Below are positions 1 to 8,659 of a stretch of DNA of 64,000 nucleotides, in pieces. The stretch spans positions 1,612,001 through 1,676,000 of the forward strand of contig NZ_FNQB01000002.1 in the NCBI RefSeq assembly GCF_900107455.1, in the 5' to 3' direction. Each line of letters starts with the position of its first letter. The first letter of the stretch is position 1. The translations under genes and the position numbers were made by a program. This DNA comes from Asanoa ishikariensis (lineage in GTDB: Bacteria; Actinomycetota; Actinomycetes; Mycobacteriales; Micromonosporaceae). The notes below the pieces were generated by a model that was not told where the DNA came from, made no database searches, and saw only the letters and a program-made list of their open reading frames with translations.

Positions 1-1
1 C

Positions 2-166
2 GAGCCGTTCAAGACGGAGTTCGGCGTGCCGGCCGCGTACACGCCGATCGGTGCCATCTCGGTGGGCTACAGCTCCGAGCCGCCGCGCGACCTGCGGTCC
101 CGCCGCCGGCCCACCGACGACGTGGTGTTCCGCGGGAACTGGGGCACGTCAGCCTCAGCCGACTAG
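2..166 (+). CDS. Nitroreductase family protein, C-terminal fragment
   Basis: Only the last 54 residues are in the window; the gene starts to the left. The frame shows the nitroreductase C-terminus: a P-I-G-A-I-S-V-G-Y segment near residue 20, a basic R-R-R-P motif near residue 36, and a closing V-F-R-G-N-W block. In this family the region forms part of the FMN-binding dimer edge, and the usual activity is NAD(P)H-dependent reduction of nitro compounds or quinones. Substrate cannot be judged from this piece. The stop (TAG at 164-166) overlaps by 12 bp the 3' end of the convergent lipoprotein gene. Confidence 0.7.
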   Translation, partial: EPFKTEFGVPAAYTPIGAISVGYSSEPPRDLRSRRRPTDDVVFRGNWGTSASAD

Positions 167-1717
167 CACCGGCTCGCTCTCGTTGTTGGCACGGTCCAGC
201 GACGTGACGCAGTAGCTGGCCGCCGGGCCGATCCAGCTCGGCAGGTCGTTGGCCCGGATGGTGTCGACGAGGGTGGCGGTCTTCGCCTCGGGGTCGGCCC
301 GGTAGATCGCGTAGCTGGTCACGTCGTCGACCGGTCGCCAGGTGAGCACCGTGCGGTCGCCGTCGCGCCGCGCCCCGGTCGGGGTCGGCGCGGACGGCCG
401 CGCGTCGCGCAACCGCTCGATGGTCGGCACGAGCGCGGGCGTCGCGTAGTGCGCGTCGCGGTAGCGCGACACGGCACCGAGCCGGTCGGCCTTGACCTGC
501 TTGGCGCTGAAGTGGATGCTGCCGCTGACTCCGTAGCGCTCGTTGAGGGTGAGCTGCTGGTCGAGCTCGGCCGGCTTGCTCCACGGGCCGGCCTCGCCGA
601 TGCGGTAATCCGCCTGGCCGACGTAGAGCTGCACGCCCGTGCCCTTGACCGTGTCGGCCCACCAGGGCAACAGCTTCGCGTAGTCGGCCTTGTCGAACCC
701 GATGTTCCAGTAGAGCTGCGGGACGATGTAGTCGAGCCACTTCTCCCGCACCCACTTGCGGGTGTCGGCGTAGATGGCCTCGTAGCTCTCCAGTCCGCGG
801 GTTGGCGAGCCCGCCGGGTCCGAGCTCTTGTTGCGCCAGATGCCGAACGGGCTCAGGCCGAAGCGTACCCACGGCTTCGCCTCGTGGATCTTCTGGCTGA
901 CCTCCTGGACGAAAGTGTCCACATTGGCCCGGCGCCAGTCGCCTCGGGACTTCCCGTCGCCGTAGCGTGCGTAGCTGGCGTCGTCGTTGAACTCGTGCCC
1001 TTCCGGGTACGGGTAGAAGAAGTCGTCGAAGTGCACGCCGTCGATGGCGTAACGGTTGACCGCGTCGAGGATCGCGTCCTCGACGTGCGCGCGGGCCGCG
1101 GGGTTGCCCGGGTCGAAGTAGAAGCGGCTGTTCTTCGCGCCCTCGGGGAACGCCACCGCCCACTCCGGGTTCTTGCGCAGCGGGTGGTCGCGCGCGAGCT
1201 TGTCGAAGTCGGCACCGGCACCGCCGGAGGTCGCCGGCTGGCTGCCCCGGTACGGGTTGAACCAGGCGTGGAACTCGAGGTTGCGGGCGTGCGTCTCCTC
1301 GATCATCCAGGCCAGCGGATCCCAGCCCGGATCCTTGCCGCGGACCCCGGTCAGCCATTCCGACCACGGCGCGTACGCGGACGGCCAGAACGCGTCGCCA
1401 CTGGGGCGGACGTGCACGAACACCGCGTTGTGGTTCATCTTCTCGGCCAGGTCGAGCCAGCCGCGGTATTCCTGTTTCACCTTGGCCTCGGGCAGCCCGG
1501 GCCGGCTCGGGAAGTCGATGTTGCTGACCGTGGTGAGCCACATGCCGCGAAGCTCGCGCTTGGCGACCAGGCTCTGGGCGTCGCAGGTGCCCAGCGAAGC
1601 ACCGACCGAGTCGCCATCGCGGCTCGACTCGGAGCTGCGATTGAACAGCCCGCAACCGGCCGGCACCGTCACCGCGAGGACGACAACCACCAGCCCGACG
1701 AGCAACCGACGCTGCAC
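155..1717 (-). CDS. GH10-like (GHL10/YngK-type) glycosyl hydrolase lipoprotein with C-terminal FN3 domain
   Basis: A predicted 520-residue exported lipoprotein. The GTG at 1717 gives a short basic start, a hydrophobic stretch and a lipobox V-P-A-G-C with the lipidated Cys at residue 22. An ATG at 1771 is possible but gives an overlong leader. The catalytic region opens with R-E-L-R-G-M-W-L-T-T-V, the signature of the glycosyl-hydrolase-like GHL10 family, and runs through a (beta/alpha)8-type sequence with D-G-V-H-F-D-D-F-F-Y-P-Y mid-domain. The last 90 or so residues read as a fibronectin type III domain. Members are thought to cleave bacterial surface or peptidoglycan-linked glycans, but the substrate here is unknown. 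It stands alone on the minus strand. Confidence 0.85.
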   Translation of the reverse strand: MQRRLLVGLVVVVLAVTVPAGCGLFNRSSESSRDGDSVGASLGTCDAQSLVAKRELRGMWLTTVSNIDFPSRPGLPEAKVKQEYRGWLDLAEKMNHNAVFVHVRPSGDAFWPSAYAPWSEWLTGVRGKDPGWDPLAWMIEETHARNLEFHAWFNPYRGSQPATSGGAGADFDKLARDHPLRKNPEWAVAFPEGAKNSRFYFDPGNPAARAHVEDAILDAVNRYAIDGVHFDDFFYPYPEGHEFNDDASYARYGDGKSRGDWRRANVDTFVQEVSQKIHEAKPWVRFGLSPFGIWRNKSSDPAGSPTRGLESYEAIYADTRKWVREKWLDYIVPQLYWNIGFDKADYAKLLPWWADTVKGTGVQLYVGQADYRIGEAGPWSKPAELDQQLTLNERYGVSGSIHFSAKQVKADRLGAVSRYRDAHYATPALVPTIERLRDARPSAPTPTGARRDGDRTVLTWRPVDDVTSYAIYRADPEAKTATLVDTIRANDLPSWIGPAASYCVTSLDRANNESEPVLVG

Positions 1718-1824
1718 GGCCAAGACGCTAGGCCCACGATGCGTGGTGGTCAACGGAACAAAGGCCCACATAAGGAAAAGCGACCCCTTTAGGTGCAGGC
1801 GCCGAGGGCTGGTTGAATCGGATA

Positions 1825-2343
1825 ATGGTTCAGATCCGCCCGGTCGACCCGGCCGACGCCGACGTATTCACCACCCTCGCTATCGCCAACCGGGAGTTCC
1901 TCGCACCCTTCGAGCCGGACCGCGCCGAGTCCTTCTACACGCCGGCCGGGCAGCTCTCCCGGATCGAGAGCGCGCTGGCGGACCCGCACGTGCACCGGTG
2001 TGCCATCGAGGCCGACGGCGAGGTGGTCGGGATGATCTCGTTGAGTGTCATCGAGTACGGGCCGGCCCAGTCCGCCAACCTCGGCTACTGGGTGGCGGAG
2101 GCGGCCAACGGCCGTGGCATCGCGTCCAAGGCGACCGCGCTGATGGTCGAGCTGGCGTTCGGTGCGTTCGGCCTGCACCGGGTGCAGGCGGGCACGCGGT
2201 TGGACAACGTCGCCTCGCAGAAGGTGCTGGCCCGCAACGGGTTCGAGCGGATCGGCGTCGCCCGGTCGTACCTACGGGTGGCCGGCGACTGGCATGACCA
2301 CGTGCTCTTCCAGCGCATCAACGACGAATGGAAGCCGGCGTGA
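1825..2343 (+). CDS. GNAT acetyltransferase, RimJ/RimL type
   Basis: A 172-residue cytoplasmic acetyltransferase. It begins Q-I-R-P-V-D and carries a G-Y-W-V-A-E strand and an R-G-I-A-S-K-A acetyl-CoA pyrophosphate-binding loop near residue 97, followed by the V-L-A-R-N-G-F-E-R-I-G motif typical of RimJ-like N-terminal protein or small-molecule acetylases. I chose ATG 1825 over an in-frame TTG at 1813 because family members start just before the R-P-x-D strand. The stop overlaps the next start by 4 bp (GTGA), so it is probably translationally coupled to the RidA gene. Substrate unknown. Confidence 0.85.
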   Translation: MVQIRPVDPADADVFTTLAIANREFLAPFEPDRAESFYTPAGQLSRIESALADPHVHRCAIEADGEVVGMISLSVIEYGPAQSANLGYWVAEAANGRGIASKATALMVELAFGAFGLHRVQAGTRLDNVASQKVLARNGFERIGVARSYLRVAGDWHDHVLFQRINDEWKPA

Positions 2344-2723
2344 GCACCCGACAGACGATCACGAGCGGTTCGACCTTCGAGGAGCGGATCGGGTACGCCC
2401 GCGCGGTGGTCGACGGCGACCACGTGTACGTGTCCGGTACCACCGGCTACGACTACGCCAGGATGACCATCGCCGACGACGTGGTCGCCCAGTGTGAGCA
2501 GGTGGTCCGCAATATCGAGGCGGCCCTGGCCGAGGCCGGCTGCACCCTGGCCGACGTGGTCCGGGTCCGCTACCTGCTGCCGGACCGGGCCGACTTCGAA
2601 CCCTGCTGGCCCACGCTGCGGGCGGCGTTCGGCCCGGTGCCGCCGGCCGCCACGATGATGGTCTGCGGGCTGGCCGACCCCGCTATGCGGATCGAAATCG
2701 AGGTCGACGCCCGGCGACACTGA
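2340..2723 (+). CDS. RidA family protein (YjgF/YER057c/UK114)
   Basis: A 127-residue RidA-superfamily protein. Visible family features are V-Y-V-S-G-T-T-G-Y-D in the first third, the central helix Q-V-V-R-N-I-E-A-A-L-A-E-A-G, and the C-terminal M-R-I-E-I-E-V-D-A strand. Canonical RidA trimers hydrolyse reactive enamine/imine intermediates made by PLP enzymes. The conserved C-terminal Arg (MRIEIE) is present, but the rest of the active site diverges from classic RidA, so it could belong to a side subgroup. The GTG start at 2340 overlaps the upstream GNAT stop by 4 bp. The next gene follows after 20 bp. Confidence 0.85.
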   Translation: MSTRQTITSGSTFEERIGYARAVVDGDHVYVSGTTGYDYARMTIADDVVAQCEQVVRNIEAALAEAGCTLADVVRVRYLLPDRADFEPCWPTLRAAFGPVPPAATMMVCGLADPAMRIEIEVDARRH

Positions 2724-2743
2724 CCGCACGCGATGATGGTGCG

Positions 2744-3859
2744 GTGCGCGACACACCGCAAGAGCTGTTGGTCGGGACCCCGGGGCGGTACGCCCGGGAG
2801 GTCTTCCACGATCGCCATCCGACGCTGATCGAGCGGGTCGCGGCCGCGCACCCCTACGGCGAGGCGCAGCGGTCCGCCCTGCGCGCGCTGCTCGAGGAGT
2901 CGCTGACCGGGGAGGTCCGCGGGCTGCCCGGCGACGCGCCGGACTGGGCCGACTGGGATGCCTGGGACCGTGGGTACTTCGGGCGGCCATGGGCGGATGC
3001 GCCGTTCCTCTGGGCGGAGAGCTATTTCTACCGGCGGATCCTGGACGCCGTCGACTACTTCCGCGCGGGCCCGTGGCAGGGCGTCGACCCGTTCGCCCCG
3101 ATGAAGGCCGCTGAGCTCGCCGACCCGGACCTCGACCGCGACTTCGCCTGGGTCGCGGACCTGCCGGCGGCGCCGACCGCGGACGGCTTCGCGACCGTGG
3201 TGCGGGCGGCCGTGTTCGGCAACCGGGCCGACATCAGCTTCCGTCTGCAGCAACCGGCCGGCCCTGGGGACGCGGCCGCTCCGGACGAGCTGCTGTCCGA
3301 CGACACCGACGCTCTGGCGGCGGCATTGCGCTCGCCGGGACCGGTCTGCGTCGTCGCCGACAACGGCGGCCGGGAGATCATGGCGGATCTGGTGCTGGCC
3401 AACTGGCTGCTCGACACCGGTCGCGCCGACCGGGTCACGCTGCACGTCAAGCCGATGCCCTACTACGTTTCCGACGCCGCCGCGTCCGATGTGGACGATG
3501 CCTGTGCGCGGCTCGGCCGCCCGCTGGACTCCCGGATCGCCGTGCGTGCCCACTGGTTCTGGTGCGCGCCGCTGGACTTCCGGGCCATGCCGGCCGACCT
3601 CGGCGACGACCTGCGCGGGCACCGCGTGGTCGTCGTCAAGGGCGACCTCAACTACCGCCGGCTGGTCGGCGACCGGGACTGGGAACCGACGACACCGTTC
3701 GCCGCGGCGGCCGCCGACCTGGGTGTCCCGGTCGTCGCGCTACGCACCTGCAAGTCGGAGGTGGTGGTCGGGCTCGACGGCGCGACCGTCGCGCGGCTGG
3801 ACGCCGCCGAGCCCCGTTGGCGGGTCAGTGGCCGGCACGGGCTGGTGCAGGCGCGCTGA
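2744..3859 (+). CDS. ARMT1-like damage-control phosphatase (DUF89)
   Basis: A 371-residue protein of the DUF89/ARMT1 metal-dependent phosphatase family. It has the helical N-terminal bundle (to about residue 120), the A-D-N-G-G-R-E motif with D206 and N207 that bind the metal, H-V-K-P-M-P-Y-Y near 234, V-V-K-G-D-L-N-Y-R-R near 298, and a T-C-K-S-E-V-V-V-G end. The family removes phosphate from damaged or excess sugar-phosphate metabolites such as fructose-1-phosphate. The GTG start at 2744 follows the RidA gene by 20 bp, so a GNAT-RidA-DUF89 'metabolite repair' operon is plausible. Its 3' end overlaps the convergent transglutaminase gene by 35 bp. Confidence 0.9.
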   Translation: MRDTPQELLVGTPGRYAREVFHDRHPTLIERVAAAHPYGEAQRSALRALLEESLTGEVRGLPGDAPDWADWDAWDRGYFGRPWADAPFLWAESYFYRRILDAVDYFRAGPWQGVDPFAPMKAAELADPDLDRDFAWVADLPAAPTADGFATVVRAAVFGNRADISFRLQQPAGPGDAAAPDELLSDDTDALAAALRSPGPVCVVADNGGREIMADLVLANWLLDTGRADRVTLHVKPMPYYVSDAAASDVDDACARLGRPLDSRIAVRAHWFWCAPLDFRAMPADLGDDLRGHRVVVVKGDLNYRRLVGDRDWEPTTPFAAAAADLGVPVVALRTCKSEVVVGLDGATVARLDAAEPRWRVSGRHGLVQAR

Positions 3860-4733
3860 CCCGGGTCGCCAGGTCGACCATCGTCTCGTCACCGGTGGGC
3901 GACAGGCAGCGCACCTGGCCGCGCGGGTTGAGCCGGTCGTCCTTGGCATAACGGTCGGCCAGCTCGTCCGAGGCGGCCTCGTCGCCGGCGTCGGCGGCCA
4001 GCAGCAGCGCGGCGAGCTCGTCGGCGAGCGCCGCGCCGGCCTCGTCGACGCTGTCGGACATGTCGCCCCAGATGTCCCAGAGCAGCAACTCGTCGCCCTG
4101 CCGGGCGGCCAGCTCGGCGATCACGTAGTCACGGATGAACCAGTCGCCGCCGATCGGGATGCCGGGGCCGACGCCGTACGTGGCCGGGTCGACCTCGCCC
4201 CTGCGGTGGGCGGTCCAGACTGCCGCCGCCGTCGCGAACGGCGTGCCCGCACCGTTCGGGCGGGGCATGTCGTCGGGGTCGAACGGCCAGTCGCCGGGGC
4301 CGATCTGCGGGTCGGCCAGCACCCAGCGTGACCCGTCCCAGTAGTCCACGACCACGTGGTCGTGGTGGAAGCCGGGCACGAAGAAGTAGTCCGCGAAGCC
4401 GATCCGGACCCGCGCGGGAACCCCCTGGTGGCGCAGGGCCGAGACGGTCAGCAGGGAGAAGTCGCGGCAGCAGCCGCCCACGCGGTCCTCGGCGGCGCGC
4501 GGCTCGGCCAACGGGCAGTCGTGCCGGCCCTGGTCGGTGGCGAGCACGCGTTCGATCCAGCGGTTGTTGATGTCCTCCGCGCGGTCGGCCGGCAGCGTCA
4601 CGTTGGGGTCGTGGTAGTGCGTGAGCACGTTGCGCACGGTGGCGGTCAGCTCGCGCGGGTCGGTGGGCAGCTTGTCGAGCAGATGGGCGTACGCGCCGGG
4701 GTCGCTGAACGCGGTCTGCCGTGCGTAGTTCAT
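3825..4733 (-). CDS. Transglutaminase-like cysteine protease-fold protein
   Basis: A 302-residue cytoplasmic protein with a transglutaminase-core domain in its first half. The likely catalytic triad is intact: Cys89 in G-G-C-C-R-D-F-S, His126 in H-H-D-H-V-V-V, and Asp141 in L-A-D-P-Q-I-G. Bacterial members act as peptidases or amidases rather than true cross-linkers; the substrate is unknown. The C-terminal third is acidic and helical with no recognisable domain. Its ATG overlaps the stop of the upstream MerR gene by 4 bp, so the two are an operon, and its 3' end overlaps the convergent DUF89 gene by 35 bp. Confidence 0.85.
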   Translation of the reverse strand: MNYARQTAFSDPGAYAHLLDKLPTDPRELTATVRNVLTHYHDPNVTLPADRAEDINNRWIERVLATDQGRHDCPLAEPRAAEDRVGGCCRDFSLLTVSALRHQGVPARVRIGFADYFFVPGFHHDHVVVDYWDGSRWVLADPQIGPGDWPFDPDDMPRPNGAGTPFATAAAVWTAHRRGEVDPATYGVGPGIPIGGDWFIRDYVIAELAARQGDELLLWDIWGDMSDSVDEAGAALADELAALLLAADAGDEAASDELADRYAKDDRLNPRGQVRCLSPTGDETMVDLATRVSAPAPARAGH

Positions 4734-5575
4734 GCGGGGTCATCCTCCAATGTGGTCTGCACCGGAACGGCGACGTGTACGAACGGGTCGTCGTCGCCGA
4801 TGTCGCACCATTCGGCGAAGTAGATCTCGCGGGGTGCCCCGGCCGTGGCCAGCCCCGCGTCGTGCACGTGGTCCTGGACGTCGTCGTACGCGAGCATGAT
4901 CTTGGGATAGAAGCAGTCCTTGCGAGGCACCGTGACGGCCGCCAGGGTCTGCGGCGGCTCGATCCGGATGACGATGTCGTCGGTCGGTTCGACGCTGCCG
5001 GTGAACGGCACGCAGATCTCGACCGTGGCCTCGCTGTCGGGCGTGACGTGGCCGTGGAAGACGATCCACCGTTCGCCGATGGGGTCGGCGCCGGCCGCCC
5101 GCAGGTGCGTGCCGATCTCGGCGGCACAGGCCAGCGTCGTCGGCACCAGGCTCTGCTGGTCGCAGTCGCGGGTGATGCTGGCGACCTTGGTCCGCGTCCG
5201 GTCGAGCAGGTGCACCGGATACGGGGTGCGGGCCGGACCGCCCCTGGTCAGTTGCGCCCGCAGGTAGTCGGCGCTGGCGCGGCGGGACTGCACCTGCGTC
5301 TCCTGCGCCTGCCACCAGCGGTCCAGCCGGATCGCCGCCTCGATGTCGTCGCCGGCGAGCACCTCGGCCACGACGGCGAGCGGCATGTCGAGCTGGCGCA
5401 ACAGGCTGATCCGGCGGGCCCGCTCGACCTGTTCGACGCTGTAGCGGCGGTAGCCCGTGGCCGGGTCCACACTGGCCGGCCGCAGCAGACCGGACACCTC
5501 GTACAACCGCAGGGCCTTTGGTGACAAACCGGTCCGCCGACCGAACTCCCCGATGGTTAGGTCGCGCACGTCCAT
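4730..5575 (-). CDS. MerR family transcriptional regulator with GyrI-like effector domain
   Basis: A 281-residue regulator. Residues 6-75 form the MerR winged helix (I-G-E-F-G-R-R-T-G-L-S-P-K-A-L-R-L-Y-E), followed by a coiled-coil dimerisation helix to about 120. The second half resembles a GyrI-like/BmrR-type small-molecule-binding domain (residues 130-280). It is translationally coupled to the transglutaminase gene by a 4-bp overlap and is likely its regulator. A MerR-style dyad lies 15-35 bp upstream (5590-5610), consistent with autoregulation or control of the divergent LCP gene. The inducer is unknown. Confidence 0.88.
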   Translation of the reverse strand: MDVRDLTIGEFGRRTGLSPKALRLYEVSGLLRPASVDPATGYRRYSVEQVERARRISLLRQLDMPLAVVAEVLAGDDIEAAIRLDRWWQAQETQVQSRRASADYLRAQLTRGGPARTPYPVHLLDRTRTKVASITRDCDQQSLVPTTLACAAEIGTHLRAAGADPIGERWIVFHGHVTPDSEATVEICVPFTGSVEPTDDIVIRIEPPQTLAAVTVPRKDCFYPKIMLAYDDVQDHVHDAGLATAGAPREIYFAEWCDIGDDDPFVHVAVPVQTTLEDDPA

Positions 5576-5589
5576 GGCGGCAAGTCTTC

Positions 5590-5610
5590 ACCCTGCCCAA
5601 GGGTCAAGGT
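5590..5610 (-). promoter_or_regulatory. Candidate MerR operator
   Basis: A 21-bp dyad whose core is ACCCT-GCCCA-AGGGT, with an outer ACC...GGT pair. It lies 15-35 bp before the MerR start codon. MerR proteins bind such dyads between overlong-spaced -35 and -10 elements; TTGACC on the minus strand at 5607-5602 could be the -35. No clear -10 was found. Confidence 0.5.
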
Positions 5611-5670
5611 AAAGACCGCAACGCATTGGGTATCCGAATGCGTCTCTCTAATGACACGGGGAGGACGACG

Positions 5671-6840
5671 ATGCCGAAGGAACCTGCCAGACCCGATCCC
5701 GCCGAGGCCGATCCCGCCAAAGCCGGGCCGACGAATAAGCCTGCCCGGAAGCGCTCGACCCCGCGCTGGGCCCGGGTCTGCGTGATCATCGGTGCGGTGT
5801 TGATGGTCGTGAGCGGCGGGTTGATCGTGACGTCGCAGGCACTGCTGGCCCGCTACGAGGGCGCGGTCAAGACCGAGGACCTGTTCGGCGAGGGCGACGA
5901 GGTCAAGCCGAAGGAGAGCGACATCAAGGGCCCGATCAACATCCTGTTGGTCGGCATCGACCCGCGCGACACCACCACGCTGCCGTTGGCCGACTCGATC
6001 ATGATCATGCACATCCCGGCGGGGCTCGAGCGCGGCTACCTGTTCTCGCTGCCGCGCGACCTGCTGGTCGACATCCCGGCGTTCCCGAAGTCCAACTACC
6101 CCGGCGGCAGGGGCAAGCTCAACTCCGCGATGGCGTTCGGCAGCCGGGTCCAGAACGGTCGGCCCGACCGCGCCAAGGGTTTCGAGCTGCTGTCGAAGAC
6201 GGTCACCAACTACACCGGCATCAAGCGGTTCGACGCCGGCGCGATCGTCAACTTCGCGGGCTTCAAGAAGATCGTCGACGCGATGGGCGGCGTCACGATG
6301 ACCGTCGACCAGGACGTCGTCTACTCGGAGCACCTCAAGCCGGACGGGACACACCGCCCGAACGACGGCTCGGGGGACGATCACCCCTACTACGGTCCGC
6401 AGGCCAAGTACACGAAGGGCACCCACAAGTTCAACGGGTGGCAGGCGCTCGACTACGTGCGGCAGCGTTACGGCGTCAAGGACAGCGACTACGGCCGGCA
6501 GCGGCACCAGCAGCAGTTCGTCAAGGCGATGGCCCAGCAGGCGCTGAGCAAGTCGGTGCTCACGGACCCGCCCAAGCTCGACCGGGTGCTCCGGGCGGCG
6601 GGGGAGTCGCTGGTGTTCAACGGGCGGGGACACAGCGTGGTCGACTTCGGCTTCGCCCTGAAGGGCATGCGGCAGGACTCGATCACGATGGTCAAGCTGA
6701 AGGGCGGCGGCGTCTTCAACTCCAACGGCAAGTACGCCGGTGAGGGTCTGCCGGCTGAGGCGAAGCGGTTCTTCGCCGCGATCCAGACGGACACGGCCGA
6801 CGCTTTCATCGCCGCGCATCCGGAGTTGGTCAACAAGTAG
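5671..6840 (+). CDS. LytR-CpsA-Psr (LCP) family cell-wall glycopolymer ligase
   Basis: A 389-residue membrane-anchored protein. It has a Pro/Ala-rich cytoplasmic head, one transmembrane helix (about 36-58) and an extracellular LCP domain. Visible motifs are L-V-G-I-D-P-R-D, A-D-S-I-M-I-M-H, S-L-P-R-D-L-L-V-D-I-P, and the late L-D-Y-V-R-Q-R-Y plus D-Y-G-R-Q-R-H-Q-Q, which supply the Asp and Arg residues that hold the polyprenyl pyrophosphate and Mg. LCP enzymes attach teichoic acids, arabinogalactan or capsule to peptidoglycan. ATG 5671 was chosen because GGGGAGGA lies just before it; an upstream in-frame start at 5518 would overlap the MerR gene. Confidence 0.92.
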   Translation: MPKEPARPDPAEADPAKAGPTNKPARKRSTPRWARVCVIIGAVLMVVSGGLIVTSQALLARYEGAVKTEDLFGEGDEVKPKESDIKGPINILLVGIDPRDTTTLPLADSIMIMHIPAGLERGYLFSLPRDLLVDIPAFPKSNYPGGRGKLNSAMAFGSRVQNGRPDRAKGFELLSKTVTNYTGIKRFDAGAIVNFAGFKKIVDAMGGVTMTVDQDVVYSEHLKPDGTHRPNDGSGDDHPYYGPQAKYTKGTHKFNGWQALDYVRQRYGVKDSDYGRQRHQQQFVKAMAQQALSKSVLTDPPKLDRVLRAAGESLVFNGRGHSVVDFGFALKGMRQDSITMVKLKGGGVFNSNGKYAGEGLPAEAKRFFAAIQTDTADAFIAAHPELVNK

Positions 6841-6850
6841 TGTCCCGGGA

Positions 6851-7507
6851 ATGTCGGAGAGCCGGACCCGCGACGCGTACGACACGGTGGCCGCCGCCTA
6901 CGACGCGGCGCTGCGATCCGAACTGGCGGCCAAGCCGGTCGACCGCGCCCTGCTCGACGCGTTGCTCGAGCTCTGCCCGGGAATCGTGGCCGACGTCGGG
7001 TGCGGCCCGGGACATGTGACGCGGCACCTGGCCGCGCGGCACCGCGCGGTGGTCGGCGTCGACCTCTCGCCGGCGATGGTCTCCCTCGCGCGCGAGGCCG
7101 GGCCGTCGATCAGCTTCGAGGTCGGCTCGATGCTGGACCTGCCCGTCGCCGACGGCGCCTGGTCCGGCATCGTGGCGTTCTACTCGATCATCCATCTGGC
7201 GCCGGCGGAGCGTGCGCGGGCTTTTCGTGAGTTCGCCCGTGCCCTTTCCTCGGGCGGCTGGGTGCTCGTGTCGTTCCACGTCTCGGCCGCCGACCAGCCG
7301 CCGGGCAGCACCCAGCACCTGAGCTCGTGGTTCGGCTCGCCGGTCGACCTCGACTCGTTCTATCTCGACCCGGCCTCGGTGACCGCGGATCTGGCGGCGG
7401 CCGGGTTCTCGGTCGCGGCCAGCACGATGCGCGCGCCGCTGCCCGGCGTCGAGTACCCGAGTCGCCGCTGTTATCTGCTAGCCCAGTTGGACTCTGAGCG
7501 TTTGTAG
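6851..7507 (+). CDS. Class I SAM-dependent methyltransferase
   Basis: A 218-residue small-molecule methyltransferase. Motif I is V-A-D-V-G-C-G-P-G-H (about 49-58), followed by G-V-D-L-S-P-A-M (motif II), G-S-M-L-D-L-P-V-A-D-G (motif III) and F-Y-S-I-I-H-L in place of the usual post-IV segment. This matches the Methyltransf_11/25 group. It starts 10 bp after the LCP stop and may be co-transcribed with it. Its 3' end overlaps the convergent P450 gene by 30 bp. The substrate cannot be told. Confidence 0.88.
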   Translation: MSESRTRDAYDTVAAAYDAALRSELAAKPVDRALLDALLELCPGIVADVGCGPGHVTRHLAARHRAVVGVDLSPAMVSLAREAGPSISFEVGSMLDLPVADGAWSGIVAFYSIIHLAPAERARAFREFARALSSGGWVLVSFHVSAADQPPGSTQHLSSWFGSPVDLDSFYLDPASVTADLAAAGFSVAASTMRAPLPGVEYPSRRCYLLAQLDSERL

Positions 7508-8638
7508 GCGCCAGGTGGCCGGGTCGGGGATCCGTTCTGTCCGCGGCTCGGCCAGCGTCAGCCCCGGGTAGCGGGCGAACAGCGCGGTCAGTGCCACCTC
7601 GGTCTGCACCCGGGCCAGTGGCGCCCCGAGGCAGAAGTGCGGCCCGTGGGCGAAGCTGAGGTGGTTGTTTCCCGTGCGGTGCACGTCGAAGCGGTCCGGT
7701 TCGGTGAACACCCGCGGGTCACGGTTGGCCGCGGCCAGGATGGCGGTCACCCGCGCGCCCTCGGGTATCAGCTCGCCCCCGAGCTTGACGTCCTCGCGTG
7801 CCTGGCGGGGGATGGTCAGCATTTGCGGCCCGCACCAGCGGAGCAGTTCCTCGACCGCACCCGGTGCGGCGTTGTCCGTGAAGGCGGCGAGCTGGTCGGG
7901 GTGGTCGAGCAGGGTCGGCACCGCGTTGGCGATCAGGCTGGCCGGGGTCTGGCCGGCGAGCACCAGGTGCCAGACGAAGGTGACGAGCTCGCGTTCGGTC
8001 AGCTTGTCGTCGTCCCGGCTGCGCAGGAGCTGGCTGATCAGGTCTGACCCCGGCTTGGTGCGCTTAGCCTCCAGCGCCTTTATGGCGCCCTCGATGATGG
8101 CCGGGACGGCGGCGACGAACTCGGCACCGTGGCCCGCGGTGATCGCCGCGCCGTAGGTGCGCCACTGTGGACGGTTGTCTTTGGGCACGCCGACGAGCTC
8201 GCAGATCACCTCCATCGGCAGCGGGGTAGTGAAGTGGCGGACCAGGTCGACCGTGCCGTCGGGTTCGACGTTGCGGTCGACCTCGTCGAGCAGCGTGTCG
8301 ACGATCCGCTCCAGCGTCGGGCGGAACTGCGTGCCGCGCCGGGCGGAGAACTCGGGTGAGACCAGGCGGCGCAGGCGGGCGTGCTCCTCGCCGGTCGTCT
8401 GCTGCATGGTGCGCAGGTAGGGCACGCAGTGCGCGGGCACGTCGAGGTGCTGGAAGCTCTCCTCGCCGAGGGTGAACCGGGGGTCGCCCAGCATGGCGCG
8501 CGCCTCGGCGTGCCGGGTCACCGCCCACAGTCGAAGTCCCGGCGCCACGAGCGCGGCGACCGTCGCCTGTTCCCGGAGGCGTCCGTAGGCGGTGAAGGGG
8601 TCGCGCATCAGGTCGGGATCGCTGAGCTGGAGCTCCAT
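7478..8638 (-). CDS. Cytochrome P450 (bacterial class I)
   Basis: A 386-residue soluble P450. The K-helix E-x-x-R is E-E-L-L-R and the haem loop is F-A-H-G-P-H-F-C-L-G-A with the ligand Cys at 336. The I-helix reads V-L-A-G-Q-T-P-A: it lacks the usual acid-Thr pair of (A/G)Gx(D/E)TT, so the proton-relay set is altered. Size and order otherwise match actinobacterial CYP105/107-like hydroxylases. A strong RBS (AAGAGGTG) precedes the ATG at 8638. It is divergent from a TetR gene with a shared operator-like repeat, so TetR control is likely. No ferredoxin partner lies nearby. Confidence 0.92.
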   Translation of the reverse strand: MELQLSDPDLMRDPFTAYGRLREQATVAALVAPGLRLWAVTRHAEARAMLGDPRFTLGEESFQHLDVPAHCVPYLRTMQQTTGEEHARLRRLVSPEFSARRGTQFRPTLERIVDTLLDEVDRNVEPDGTVDLVRHFTTPLPMEVICELVGVPKDNRPQWRTYGAAITAGHGAEFVAAVPAIIEGAIKALEAKRTKPGSDLISQLLRSRDDDKLTERELVTFVWHLVLAGQTPASLIANAVPTLLDHPDQLAAFTDNAAPGAVEELLRWCGPQMLTIPRQAREDVKLGGELIPEGARVTAILAAANRDPRVFTEPDRFDVHRTGNNHLSFAHGPHFCLGAPLARVQTEVALTALFARYPGLTLAEPRTERIPDPATWRLQTLRVQLG

Positions 8639-8659
8639 GACACCTCTTGGATGTTAATA

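Noticed and set aside
449-1792. A 447-codon plus-strand frame over the GH10-like lipoprotein gene
   Set aside because: The minus strand has a signal peptide, lipobox and family motif; the plus frame has none.
5671-8638. A natural-product cluster around the LCP, methyltransferase, P450 and TetR genes
   Set aside because: No core biosynthetic gene (PKS, NRPS, terpene cyclase, RiPP precursor) is near; the genes look like separate units.
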